A DNA stretch of 64,000 nucleotides, taken from assembly GCF_002899455.1 (NCBI RefSeq), contig NZ_PPFB01000001.1:2510501-2574500 (forward strand), written 5' to 3'. The notes under the pieces are model-generated. The model was given only the letters and a program-made list of their open reading frames with translations, was not told the DNA's origin and made no database searches. Origin of the DNA: Streptomyces sp. DH-12. GTDB lineage: Bacteria; Actinomycetota; Actinomycetes; Streptomycetales; Streptomycetaceae. A program made the translations under genes and the position numbers. Below, piece by piece: positions 1-13,400 of the stretch (position 1 is the stretch's first letter; each line of letters starts with the position of its first letter).

Positions 1-1440
1 CCTCGTAGAGCACCGGGTGGCGTCCGGCGGCCCGGTCACCGGCCAGCGCCCGCAGGGCCGCGGCCCTGCTCAGCCGTACGCGGTGCAGCCGGGCCGCGGT
101 GACCGAGCCGGGCAGAGCCTCGGTGGCCTGCTGGGAGGCGGGCGGCTCGCCGGGCAGCCAGGCGCCCCACCATGCGCGGGTGTTCACCGGCGGCAGCAGG
201 GCCAGTGCCTCCAGGCCCACGGCGGTGTGCTGGTCGGCACGGGCACGCAGAATGTCCGCGGAGCGGGCCAGGGCGGACCGCAGCTCGGTCAGGAGGCCAT
301 CGGCGGGCAGGGCACCGGCCCGGGCGAGGATGTCGCCGACATCGGGCAGTTGCCTCAGCAGCACGGGAACGTCGCCGGTGCGGCCGTCCACCGCGGCGGT
401 CAGGGCGGCGCGGGCCACCGGGATCACCGGGCGGCCGTCGAACAGCGCCGCGTCGGGGCCGCCGAGCAGGTACAGCGCGGTGAGGTGGGGGGCGTCCAGG
501 CCGTCCAGGGCCGAGCCGCCGTGCCTGCGGGTGCGCTCCAGCAGCGCCTGCTCCCGGTCCGGCAGCCCCTCGGGCGCGTGGCCGGTGGTGAAGATCCGCT
601 CCCCGCGCCGGATGGCGTCGGCGAGACCGTCGGGCAGCGTCCAGGTGCCGGTGTACCCGGCGTCGATCCGGCCCGCGTCGGTGGCGTACAGGGCGCGGTG
701 CGGCGGGCGCAGCGCGGCGGGGTCCGGGGCGCCGGGACGGTCGGCGGGGCGCAGGGTGCTCTCCGCCCACCTGTACAGATGCGCGGCGTCGCCGAGGACG
801 GCGGCGCGTTCGGCGCTGTCGCCGAGGCCCACGGCGTGCGAGGCCCGCAGGACCTCGATCAGCGAGTGGCGGCCGCCGGGCAGCAGCCAGCCGAGGACCG
901 CCTCGCGGAAGGCGATCGTGTCCGCGCGGCGCGTACCGGGCAGCAGGAGATGCCGTTCCAGGGCCATGCGCGCGAGGTGGGCGGGTCCCTCGCCGAGCGG
1001 GATGCCACGGTCCCGGTGGTCACGGCGGTGGTTGCCGTCCTCACCGTGCGGCCGGGCCGGGCCGGGCCGGCCGGTCAGGCCGGTCAGGCCGACGCCACGG
1101 GCGTAGACGGCCATCAACCGCGACAGGGACACATCCGCGTCGGGCGCGAGGAACCGGTCCAGGGAGGTGAGCGGGTCGGGCCCGGTGGCCTCGTCCCCCA
1201 ACAGTACGGCCGCGGCCCGGGCCGGGTCGCCGGTCCGCCCGAGGTGGAGGCGGTGCACGGCGCGCACGGCGGCGCGGACGGTCTCCCGGACCTTCGGGTC
1301 GAAGGCCAGCACCAGACCCAGGGTGCGCTCCCACGCCCGGCTCGCCTCGGCCCAGCCGGGGGCGGAGTAGAGGGAGGAGAGCAGGTCGGCGAACCCGGGG
1401 TCCTCCTTCCGGACGGCCGGGGTGACGGAGGACCCGACGG
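1..1440 (-). other. Domain: ART module 4, degenerate and cut by the window edge
   Basis: Residues from about 7909 to the last visible codon. The helical part is recognisable (DLLSSLYSAPGWAEASR). The core begins AWWGAWLPG, with Ala/Trp where modules 1 and 2 have the Arg context, and RVRLSRAAA in place of STS. The Glu strand lies beyond the left edge. Confidence 0.45.
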
Positions 1441-4400
1441 TCCGGCCGGGCCGCGGCTGCCCGGAGGCGTCCGGGCGGGAACCGGCGCGTACCGCGTGGC
1501 CGTCGCCCGGGGAGGCGAAGAACACGGTGCCGCCGGCCACGGGCAGGGAGACATGCCCCGTCTCCCCCTCCTCGAAGGTGGTGCCGCGGGACGCGAAGGG
1601 GACCGAGGGCGGCGGGGGGAACACGGCGTGGCGGCGCCCGGCCGGCTCCCGGGAGGTGTGGGCGGTCAGTCCTGACCAGCCGCCGTCGGGGGCGACGACG
1701 GCGCGGGTGACGGTCTCCCGGCCCCAGGCGGGAGCGGAGTCCGGACCGGAGACGTCCCGGAGCAGGACGTGGGTGTAGACGCGGTCGAGCGCGGCGTCGT
1801 GGCGCAGTTCGCGGGAGATCTCCTGGAAGCGGGGCGGGTGCGGGTGGAGCGCCGTGCGCTGGTCCGGGAAGCGGGCGAGGGGCCCGATGTCCCGTGCGCG
1901 GTGGTCGCGCACCTCGTAGAGCACCAGCTGGCGCCCGGCCGGGGGCGGCACGGCGGCGAACCGGCGTACGGCGGAGTCCCGGGACGTATGGAAGTCGCGC
2001 CAGGTGGGCCGGGTGTGGACGGCGCCCGGCCGGCCGGTGGCGACGTCCACGGCGGAGCCGGTCTCCCAGTCGGCCCAGTAGACGGGGGTGCCCATCGGTG
2101 GCAGCAGTGCCAGCGCCTCCCGCGCCATACGCGCCAGCAGGATCAGTTCGGTACGGGCGTCGTCCGCGAGTTCGACGGCGCGGCTGCCGGCCCGTTGTGC
2201 CGGGGCCCAGCGCATCGCCTGCCCGTCGGGGCCGGCAGGCGTCCGGGCGGCCTGGCGGGCCAGCGTGCGCAGCCGGGTGTCGCGGAGCAGCACCAGCGGG
2301 TAGTGCGCGTCGGGCGCGCCCCGGGCGACCAGGCCGACGGCCTCCGCGGCCAGGTCCCGGCGGAACCGCTCGCCGGCGTCGGGGGCCGTGCTCCCGGCGA
2401 GTTCGATCAGTGCCGCGTCGCGGCCGCTGGCCAGGTACAGCGCGGCCACGTGCGCGGCGGTCAGGCGACGCGGCAGGTTCGGGGCCCCGTGCCGCAGCAG
2501 CCAGGCCCGCAGCGCGGCGCGCCGGCTGCGGGCGGCGGCTCCGCCGGGCCACGGCAACGTCTCCAGGTCGGCGGCGCTCCACAGGTCACCGGCCAGCCCG
2601 GTGAGCACGGTGATCGCGGCCGGTTCGGCGGCCCCGCCGGTGATCCAGGGGGTGAGCCAGGCGGTGCGCAGCCGGTAGAGCCGCTGGTGGGGCAGGATCA
2701 GGTGCTCGGACCGGCCGGGGTCGAGACCGGGGACGGCCCGTCGCCCGCCCGGGTCCCCGGCGGGCCGGGAGCGGGGCGAGAACACGGCGTCGGCCCAGCT
2801 GTACAGCGCCACCGCGTCCACCTCGGCGGGCCGCGGTTCACCGGTACCGCGGACGCCCGCCGCCTGCGCGGCCTCCAGCAGCTCGGCCAGCGAATGGCCG
2901 CCGCTGGACAGTTGGTCGGCCAGGAACGCGGTGCGCAGCCCCAGGAGGCTCTCGGGGCCGGTCCCGGGCAGGGTGGCGTGGGCCCGCAGCATCCACTCGA
3001 TCCGGTGGGGGTGCCCTTCCTGCGCCGGGTGGCCGAGCCGGTCGTGGCGGTCGCGGTACCAGCTGCCCCCGGGGCGGTGCGGCTCGGGACGGGCCACGGT
3101 GAGGGGCAGACCGCGGGTGTTGAGTTCGGGGCGGTCCCGCCACAGGCGACGCAGGGAGTGCCGTCCGGAACGGTCCAGCGGCCCGTACATGGCCTCGGTG
3201 TAGGCGTCGACGACGGTACGGAGGTCGCTGCGCCCCAGGAAGTCCTCCAGTCGCTCGGCGGGTCCGCGCCCCGGGGAGGGATCGGCGGCGAGGCCGAAGA
3301 ACGCGGTGGCCGCGGCGTCGGGGCCGAGATGGGCGGAGAGGTGGGCGAAGAGGGTGCGCCCGGCGTCACGGGCGGCGTCGAGGACGGCGCTGTCCCGAGA
3401 CAGGAACCGGCCCAGGGCGCGTTGGTACTGAGCGGCCAGTGGCCACCAGCGCGGATCGACGTGGAACGCGTCGGGGCCGTCGGGGCCGACTGACGGTGGC
3501 GTGGGGGTCGTCGTCGCCCCGGAGACGACGGGAGCTTCTGTGACGCGGACTTCGGCGAGGGGCAGGTGGTGCTCGCCGACGTAGGAGACCCGGCGGTGTT
3601 CCCGCAGGAAGGTCCACCCGGGCGGGTAGAGGGCCTCCGCCTCCTTGTAGTACCTGGCGAACATGGCGATTTCCCGCGCCTGGGAGAGGGGGACCTCGGT
3701 GATCTGCGCGTGGTGCCCCGCAGGTGTGGGGCGCTTCAGGTCCAACGCGAACTTCAAGGCACTCCCGCGGTCCAGGGAGGTGCTGCGGAAGAACGGCATG
3801 GTGATCCGCTGCCCCCCGTAGAGCGCCGAGTTCCGCGACGGCCGGTGCACGGACCCCGGCACGGCCCGGTCGCCCCACCACACGGTGCGGTTGGCGGGGG
3901 GCAGCAGTTCCAGGGCTTCGGCGGCCATGTCGATGTGCAGGGGCAGGAGGGCGTGGACGTCGTGGGCGACGGCGTCGAGCCGCCGGAGCGCCCGCACCAG
4001 CTCCATCGATCCGTCGTCCGAGTCCGCTGCCCACACGTCCTGGAAGACGCCTTCGAAACCTGGCCGCATGCGCAGGACGTACGGCAAGTCCTTGTATTCC
4101 TCTTGGCCCAGCTCGACCAGGTTCAAGACCGTCCGGCGCACCAGCCAGCGGCTCATGCCCCGGCCCAGCCGCTCGCCCTTCAGATACGCCTTGATCAACT
4201 GATAGTCGGAAAAGCTGTAGATGTACAGAGCCGTCATATGACCGGGTCCCAGGCGGCGCAACGCCTGACGGCCCACGTCGCCGTAGCGCGCGAGCCACGC
4301 TTCGGCGACCTCCTGGCGTTCCTCGTCGAGCTCGGCGTCGACGCTGCCCGGCTCGAGCAGCTCCTGCACCATGTCCGTCAGGTCCTGCGGTACGTCGAGA

Positions 4401-7400
4401 TCGTCTGTCATCGTCGCCGAGAGGCTCACGGTGTCGCTGTAGAGCCTTTCGTGCGGGGCCCTCAGGGACTCCCGCCACGTCTCGCCCTCCGGGGTGGGCG
4501 GGATCAGGTGCCAGGGAGTCAGGTGCTCGCGGACCCAGCTGTGCATCCGGGAGGCGTCGAGGGTGGTCGCCCGGCGCTCCTCGGGGTCGCCCATGCCGAG
4601 CCGGTGCGAGGCGTGCAGGACCTCGTGCAGGGAGTGGATCCCCGCGGGCACCGCCCAGGCGATCAGGGCGGTGCGCAGCAGTGTCATCTCCGCGTCGTCC
4701 GCACCCGTCTCGCGCGCCGCCTGAAGCAGCCACAGTGCCGGACCCTCGACGCCACCGGCCTCGCGGAAGCCGTTCTTGTCGTACCGGAGCCGGCTCGTGC
4801 CCGGGGGCAGCGGGGCCCACAGGGGCCGTCCGGCGCCGCCGACACGGCCGGGCAGGGTCCGGGCGACGGTGACGGGTGACCCGGGCCGGGCGAAGACCGC
4901 TTCGGCCTGGGCCAGGAACAGTTCGTGCAGGGCCGGGCGGGCGTCTGGACCGAGCAGACGGGCGAGCCGGTCGCCGGGGGCGGGCGCGGGAGCGTCGGGG
5001 ACGTCCCGCGACGGGAGGAAGGCACGGGTGGCCGCTTCCTCACCGTGGTGTGCGGCGAGGAAGCGGTGCGTGCGGCGCAGGTTCTCCCGCACGGCCCGGT
5101 GGACCTCGGGGCTTGTGCCGTGAAGCCGGGCGAGGGCGTACTCGAAGTTCAGGCTCAGTTGCCGCCAGCCGGGTTCCGTGTACAGGGAGGTGAAGCGGGG
5201 GGTTCCCGGCGCTCCGGTGATCCGCCAGGACGCGAGGTTCGGCGGACGGTGCCCCAGGCCGTCGTCCGAGCTGTTCTCCGAGTCGTCGTCCGAGCTGTTC
5301 TCCGAGTCGTCGTCCGAGCTGTTCTCCGAGTCGTCGTCCGGGCCGGAGTCCGGGACGTCGGCGTTCACCTGCCTGTCGTCCGGATAGCGGACCGTGGCCG
5401 GGACCCGGGCCGCGGACGACGGGAGCGTCGCCGTCGGAGGCGTACGGCCGCCGGGGTGCTCGGTCACCCACGTGGTGGGCCGGCCCTCGGCGTCCTCCAG
5501 CAGGTGCGGCACCCCGTCGGCGACCGCTGTGCGGCCCACCGCCAGGTGCACCGGCAGCCCGGTGGCGTCGGCGATCCGCCGGGCCGACGCCCGTGCCGCG
5601 GCCTCGTCCGCGAAGGCGCCGCCCGGTCCGCAGGCGAGCACCGTGATGCTGCGGCTGTCCGGGCGCAGCAGCGGACGCAGCAACAGGCCGACGTGGGAGC
5701 CGTCGTCGTGACGGACGCCTCCGTCCTCGGTGCGCAGGGCCAGCCCGGCGGGGCCGCCGTGCCCTCCCCAGTAGAAGGTGCCCTCTCCCCCGGGCAGGTC
5801 CTGGGAGTACGCCGACGGGCGCCCGTCGGCGTCCCGCTCCCAGGAGACGAATCCGGTCCGCTCACCGAGCCGCCGGTAGTCCGGCTCGCGTACCGCCCAG
5901 TCGGGGTCGTCGAAGGACGCCGCCCCGGTCCGCCGGCCCTCCTCGTCCAGGATCTCCCTCAGCACCGGCGGGGACGGCCACGGACGGGGAGCGGGGGATC
6001 CGGCGATCCGCAGCAGGTCGTCGGGGGCGCCCAGCAGCCGCCTCGGCGGCAGCGCGGCGGGCGCCGGCTGTGCCTCGTCCACGGTGACGTCCGCGTACTC
6101 CAGGAGCTGCTCGACTTCCTCGCCGTCCGAGTCGACGGTCTCCTGGACCTCCCGGCGGACAACACGGTCGGTCACCGGGAAACGCTGCCCCGGCGGATAC
6201 ACCGCCTCCTGCTCACCGGGCCAGGCCACGAACGGGGTGACCTCACGGGCCGTGGACCGGCGGACGTGCACCAAGCCGCGGTGCGTGTCCGCCGGCCCGC
6301 GGTTGCGCATCATGTACCTGAACGCCTCGTCGGGGTTGAGCGAGGTACTGCGCATGAACGGCACGTCGATGAGGTCCCTGCCGTAGACCGGTCCGTGCTC
6401 CGGGCGGTCCAGCGGTCCGGGCATGCCCCGGTCGCCCCACCACACGTCCTGCCTGACCGGCGGCAACAGCTCCAGCGCCTCGATCGCCATGTCGGTGTGC
6501 AGCGGCAGCTCGTCGTGGATCCGGTCGGCGAACACGTCCGACCGGCGGCGCAGCTCCGCCATCTGGTCGTCCGGAACGTCCGACCATACGGCGAAGGCGC
6601 CGAACAGGGCGTCGTTCACGTCGTTGTGGAGGTCGTCGACCCCGTCCAGACCGCGCAGGATGACGGGCAGCTCGGACAGCTCGAGGCTCGCGACGGCCCG
6701 GCGTATCGTCGACCAGACGGCGGACCGCACCAGGCGACGGGAGATGCCGGCACCCAGGCGCTGCCCGTTGAGATAGGCCTTCATCAGACGGTAGTCGTTG
6801 GAGCTGTAGAGGAAGACGGCCGTCAGGTGCGCCGGGGCCAGCTCCTCCAGGGCACGCCGGCCGGCCGGTCCGGTGCGCGCGAGCCAGTCCTTCAGCAGCT
6901 CACCGCGGTCGCCCCGGAGCTCGCCGGGGTCGCGCAGTGCCACTTCCACGAGGTCCGTCAGGCCGCCGGGAAGGGACACGTCCCCACTGGGGGTGATGTC
7001 CGCGGAGTACGTCATCCGCGCGCCGTAGACCACCCGGTGCGGCGGGACCACGTGGCCGACGCGCGCGTCGTCCGACGGCGGGCCGAAGGCCCGCAGCAGC
7101 TCCGCCGCCCACAGGTGCAGGCCCGCGCCGTCGCGCAGCGCGGTGGCCCGCTCCCCGGCCGGCGCGGTCCCGGCGAGCTGCGAGGCCTGCAGGATCTCGG
7201 ACAGGGACGCCAGGTCGGCCGGGATCAGCCAGGAGATCAGGGCGGTGCGGAACGCCGCCAGCTCGTCGGGGGAGGCGCCCAGTGCCGCGTGGGTCTGGAT
7301 CAGGCGCAACGCCACACCGCGCTCGCCGCCGACCCGGCGCAGGCCCCGGCCGTCGTGGACGGCGCGGTAGGCGCTGCCCGGGGCGTACCGGGCACGGTCG

Positions 7401-10400
7401 CCGGCGGGGCGTGCCAGCGCCGCGGCGAGGTCCTCGGGCAGCTTCCGGGCCGCGTGGGCGGCGCGGGCGAAGCCGGCCATCAGCTCGTCGAGGGTGCGGA
7501 CGCCGGGCGGCAGGGCGAGCAGTCGGTCCAGCGTCCCGCCGGGGTCCTCGGGCAGGTCGTCGGGGCCGAAGAAGGCGCGGTCCGCCTGCTCCTGGCCGTA
7601 GCGCGCCACCAGTTCGGAGCGCAGGCGGGAGACCGCGCTCCGGGCCGCCTCGGTGCTCCGGGCGTCCGAGCCCAGCAGTCCGGCGAGGGCGAACTCCAGC
7701 CGGACGCTGAGCCGCCGCCATTCGCGGTCCTGGTAGAAGGCTGCGAAGCGGACCGTGCCGGGGGATCCGGCGGGCCGCCAGGACGACACGGACCAGGGAG
7801 CCTCGTCGGTCGCGGGGCGGGGATCCGGGCCGGCGGTCTCCGAAGGGGTGGCCGGGGAACGGGAGTCCTGGTCGGGGGCCTCCGGAGGGGTGCCGGTCCT
7901 TTCGGGGGCGGGGTGGCGAGGGACGCCTTGTCCGGCCGGGGCGGTGGGAGCGGGGGTGCCGAAGGGGCGCACGGTGCCGGTGGCCGGCGCGCGGTGCGCG
8001 GGTGCGGTGGGCCCGAGGTGGAAGGTGCCCGGGGCGTCCGCGCGGGGGGACGGCCCGGAGGTGTCCGCCGGGGCCGGGGCGGTGGGCGGCGGCGCGGCGG
8101 GGGCGGTGGGCCCCGCCACGTCGGCGGACTGCAGTCGGCCGGTGCGTGCGGCGAACAACAGGTGCGCCAGCGAGTTGGCGGTCAGTGACCGGTCCCAGCC
8201 CTGCCGGGCGGCGTACCGGCCGACGATGTGCTGGAGCCCGCCCCAGGTGAGCGGGCCGGGGTCGGCGTTGCCGACCGCCTGGAACCGCAGCATCTCCAGG
8301 GCGCCGAAGCCCTCGATCAGCTCGTGGAACTCCGCCTCGCGGTCCAGGTCCGAGTCGATGCGCACGCCGTGGGTCTGCCGCAGGGCGCGCACCCAGCGCA
8401 GGGCGCGGTCGGTGCGCCCCGGCATCCAGGAGGGCAGCCCGCCCAGCTCGGCGAGCGCGTCGAGGGCGTCGGTCCCGGGCTTGGGGAGGAACTCCTCGAT
8501 GCGGCCCACGGGGTTGTCGGGATCGTCGTCCACGGCCAGGCGCGGCGGCAGGCCGCCCTCGGCCTCGGCCACCACCACTGTCGTGTCTACAGCAAATGCG
8601 GGGCGACGGGTCGCGTCGGCGACGTGCTGAGTGGAGGGGGGATCGTTGAGCAGGTCCCGGTCGGCCCGCCTCATGGACAGCTCGCAGAACACCATCCAGA
8701 CCGGCTTCTCGGGGGACAACGCCTGCAGGCTCTTGCGCCGGGCCAGCATCCTGCCCAGGTGCTGGGGACTGATCCTCTGGTTGGCGCCGGTGCTGCGGCG
8801 GGGCACGACGATGCGTCCCTCCTGGCCATGGCCGATCGCGACGTAGGAGTCGGTCAGGGCCCGCGGCAGGGGCAGGGCGGGGCCCTCCTTCGCGGCGTAC
8901 ACACCGGGCAGCGCTTCCCTGTTGCGGGAATAGTGCTCGATGGCGGACACCGCCCGCAGGGCCCGCTCCCTTATCGCCATCTCGTGCGCGTCGAGGAACG
9001 CCCGTCCGGCCAGCGCCTGTCCGTCGACCGTGGGCAGTGGGTACGAGTGGATGTCGGTGTCGGGGAAGACGGTCCCGTCCGTGGCCCTGACGGTGGCCGC
9101 CGGGTCGTCCGGGACCCGTCCCGGATCGGCGGGGATCCAGGTCCCGGTCGGAACCCTCTTGCCCTCCTCGGAGGCCGGCGTGGCCAGGAACGGCACCCGG
9201 CGGCCGTCCGGACCCTCCACGAGCCGCAGGTCGCCGTAGGTGAACCAGGCACGGGCGTCGATGCGGTCAGCGATCATCCGCGCGAGGGCCTCGTTGCGGC
9301 CGTCCATCTCCTCGATCAGGACCACCACGGGCGCGCCCTGCGGCCGTTGCGGGTCGTGCAGCACCAGTTCGACGAACTCCTCGTCCGACACCGGTTTTCC
9401 GTCCGCCAGCAGCAGTCCCTCGTCGTTGCGTTCGGCCACCACCGTGTAAGCGGCGGCCCCCCAGGGCGCGGGGTAGACGCCCTGGAGATCGGCGACCACG
9501 TCCATGCGAAGGCGGATACCGGCACGTCCGGTCCAGTTCCTGCCGTACGGCGCACCGCCGGGTTCGCTGAGCAGCCCGGTCTGCCGCGAGTAGTCCTCTC
9601 CGGTCAGCCCATAGGCGGCGATGGCGTCCAGGCTGCCGGCCCGCCTCCGTCGATGAGCACTGCTCGCGATGGTGAAGGCCTCATAGTGCCGGGCCGCGTC
9701 CACCGGCGCGTCCGGCGCCAGATGCAACAGCATCCGGGTGATGCCCTCCAGGTCCAGGCCGGCACGGAAGCGGGGGTGCCCGTGGCGCGCCGACTCGATG
9801 ACGCGCAGCGCGTTGAACAGTTGGTTGCGCAGGGTCTGCGGGAGCGGCTGGGAACCGAAGGTGGCGTCGATGAGTGCCCACAGTTCCTGCAACCGGCGCT
9901 GGACGGCGTCGTCGGTGGGCGGCGGGGCGGCGGCGGACCGTGCCTGCGGTCCCGGCACCGGGGGCGGGACCGGCAACGGCGCGGGAGTGTGCGGCTGCGG
10001 CGTGTGTGCGCCGACGGTGCCGTCCCACAGGGCACGAACGGCCACGTAGGAGTCACCGTCCTCGCCCGGGCCGCCCTCGGCGACGTCCCACAGCGCACGG
10101 GCACGGGCCAGCGCCTCGTTCTCGACGTCGGTGGCCTCGACGGGGTTGACCTCCGCGGGACGGACACCGCGGGGACGGACGGGTTCGACGCTGCGCGGAT
10201 GACGGGGCCGGGGCGGGGGACCCTCGCCGTACAGGCGGCGCATCAGGTCGTACATGTCCGGCTGGTGCCGGCGCACCCACTCCGGACCGTCGTTGTTGCG
10301 CCGCCTCCCGGTGTACGGATCGGACCCGCCGTTGGCCATGAGGTAGACGTTGGTGAGCTGGGCGAAGAACTCGCGCTCGTCGCGGCTGCTGTAGTTGGGG

Positions 10401-13400
10401 GCACTGCGGCGGCCGTCGGCGTCGTAGCCGTAGAGGTCGCCGTCGGGCCAGGAGCCCGCCTCCCCGGCCTGCTCGGTGGCCCGGTAGGCGTCGGTGACGC
10501 GCTGCCGGTCGGTGGGGTCCAGGGGGTCCAGGCCGTAGAGGTGCACGAGGTGGGCGATCTCGTGCACGGTGGTCGAGTAGCCGTCGGCCTGGGCGGACTC
10601 GACGGTGGGGACCGTGGTGCGCTCACCCAGCAGGTTCTCCTCGGTGACGGCCGCGCTGCGCAGGCCGGCGCCGCGGACGCTCTCCCAGGGACGGCCGTCG
10701 TCGGTGACACCGCCCCGCAGTTCGCGGAAGGCGTCCAGGGACGTCATCGCCTCGCTTCTGGGCACCACCACGACCCGCGAACCGCCCTTGAGCAACCGCG
10801 CCGCGACGTCGGGGTCCTGGAGCAGCCGGGCGACCTGGGCACGGGCCCGGTCACCGGCGGAGACGGGCTGCTCGACCCCGTCGGGCACCTGCGTCATGAG
10901 GCGCGCCGCGACCGAGGCGAACTCGGCCGGCTCGAGCCCGGCGCGCAGGGCGTCCACGAGCACGGGGTCACCGGCCAGCCGCTCCCGGTGCGCGGGCGGC
11001 AGCGACGCCAGCGTCGCGTCACGGTCGGCGGCGGACATGCCGGGCAGCCGTGCGGCGAGCGCCCGGACCGGGTCCGCGGTCACCTCCGGAAGGACCCGCA
11101 GCCCGTCGGCGAGCGCGGTCAGCCCGGCGTGCAGCGCGGGCAGGTCGGCGTCGGTGGCGCCGAGGGCCCTCCAGGTCTTTTCGTGGCGGACGAGGGCCTC
11201 GCGGTCCAGGGCGGCGGAGTCGAGCAGTTCACTGAGCCGTACGGCGAGGGAGCCGGCGGCGCCGGCGGGGCGCGCGGAACGGTAGGCGTCCTCGCGTGCG
11301 AGAACCGACGCGATCGTACGGGGGCCGTCGGCGGGGACGCGGTGCAGCACCCACAGCAGGTCGAGGAGGTCGCGTCCGCGCAGCTCCGGGTCGGTCCCGG
11401 TGGCCAGGGCGAGGGCGGCGTCGGCCAGGGAGTCCGCGGGCGCCGGCACGGTGAAGCCGTCGGCCGTGACCGTGCCGGCGACCGGCCGGTCCACCGCCGT
11501 GACCGTGATGTCGACGCCGTCCACCGACAGGTCGAGAACCCGATTGTCGCCCGTGCCGGTCCGGACCCGTACCGACGCTCCGGGCAGCTCCCGCGCCAGC
11601 GCCGCACGTATTCCGGCGGCGGCGGGCGGGGTGTCCGCGGACAGCTGGAACTCCACGGCGCCCAGCGGCCGGGACTGGCCGAACTGCACCCGGCCGCGGG
11701 CGGCTCCGGCCAGCACCACCGGGTGGCCGAGGCCGTGCAGCACGGCACCGACGCGGCGCGCGACGTCCAGTTTGCCGGTGTCGTCGCCGGACGGCGCGGT
11801 CGGCCTGGAAGCCCCGGCTCCCTTCAGGGGACCGGGAACGCGGTGGTCGGCCGGGGTGACGGTAACGGCCGCCGGCGGGGCCGCGGGCCGCGGGGCCTGC
11901 GGAGGTTCCGTCGGCGGGGCCGGAGACGAGGCGGGACCGGGTGCGGCAGCGGGGGCAGGGTCGGGCGGGACGGCGCCGCCGAACCGGTCGAGGGGTGCGG
12001 CGTCGCTGCCGTCGTAGTGGTTGTCGCCGTTGTAGTAGACCTCGGTCCGCAGCCTGGCGTGCTCGGGCCCCACGGTGCTGATCCGCCGGGCGCCCGACGG
12101 GAACCACCGCACCACATCGATCTGCATGTCGAACGCGTGCGCGATAAGGGGCAGGAAGGCCTCTCCCTCCGGCGTTTCCCAGTGCTGCTCCCAGTGGTCG
12201 ACCGCGTTCTGGAGCGCGGCCAGTTCCGCCGCGTCCAGCGGCGCGGTGCTCAGCGGGTAGACGACACCGAGCAGGTGGGCCAGCGCGCTGTCGTCGAGGT
12301 CGGCGGGCGCCGGCAGCAGACCGTGTTCCTCGAGGTACTCGAACATCTCGCGCCGGCTCAGGTCCTCGGCTTCCGTCTCGAGGAGGATCCGGGTGAACTC
12401 CGTGGGGACGCCGGGGTCGACGGGTTGCGACGCCATGAGGGCGTCGACGTACCGCCTCAGCGTCTCGCCGGGATCGAGAGCCTCCGGCACGGGGATGGAC
12501 CGGACGCCGTGCCGGGCGAGCTGGGCGAGCATCTCGGCCCGGTCCATTCCCTTGACGCGTGGGGCGAACGTGGCGTCGGGGGTCCGCCGGAACTGGCCGA
12601 TGATGTGCGGGTGCAGGCGGCCCTCGCTGCGGCGCACGTAGTCCGACACGGAGGCCAGCATGGCGCGGAGCACGACCTGCGGAGGACTCGCGGGGGATCT
12701 GCGGCTCTGGGAAGGGGTCACGGCCTGGCGCCGCAGCTGATCGCGTACCGCGTCGGGATCCGCGAGCCACTCGTACGCGGCGGGGTCGGTGGAGGCGAGA
12801 CCGTTCAGGCGGCTTCGAAGGTGCACGGAGGCGCCGGCCATGACGGAGTAGGGGAGGCACACACCGGTGGCGGGCATCGGTACTCGGCGGCCCCGCACGC
12901 GACCGCTGCCGGTCGTCGCCGGCCCGGGGCCCTTCTCCCCGTTCCCCCGCACGGCCGGAACACCCGTCGCCGGGGCTTCCGGTCCTGCGGCTTCCGCTTC
13001 CGGGTTCCGGACGGCCGGGGCCACGGCCGGTACCGGCTCGGCCTCCGGCGCTGCGTCCTTCCGCCCGCTCGGTACGTCCGGTACCGCCGGCCCCTCCTTC
13101 GGCTCGACGGCGGGCGGGACCTCGGACGCGGGATCCGTCGGTGCGGTGTCCTTCGGCGCGGGGCTCTTCGGCACGGTGCCCGTCGGTGCGGCGGTGTCCG
13201 TCGGTGTGGTGCCCACCGGCGCGGGAGCGGGCTCCGCCGACGGGGTCGGGCCCTGGGACTCGGTCTCACTCCGGGGGCGGGTTTCGGCCGGCGTCACGAG
13301 AGTCCCGTCGTCGGCTACGGGATCCTGCGACGCCACGGTCCCGGGCGCGGGAACCTCGCCGGGCTCCACCTCGGGCACCACGGGCCCCGAAGTCCCAGGC

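Noticed and set aside
5261..5332. Possible CRISPR-like array
   Set aside because: The 24-bp units are directly tandem with no spacers and are in-frame coding sequence.
4925..8188. Open plus-strand frame of about 1,090 codons
   Set aside because: Shadow of the ART and His-Gly...Cys modules; no plausible ribosome site or domain.
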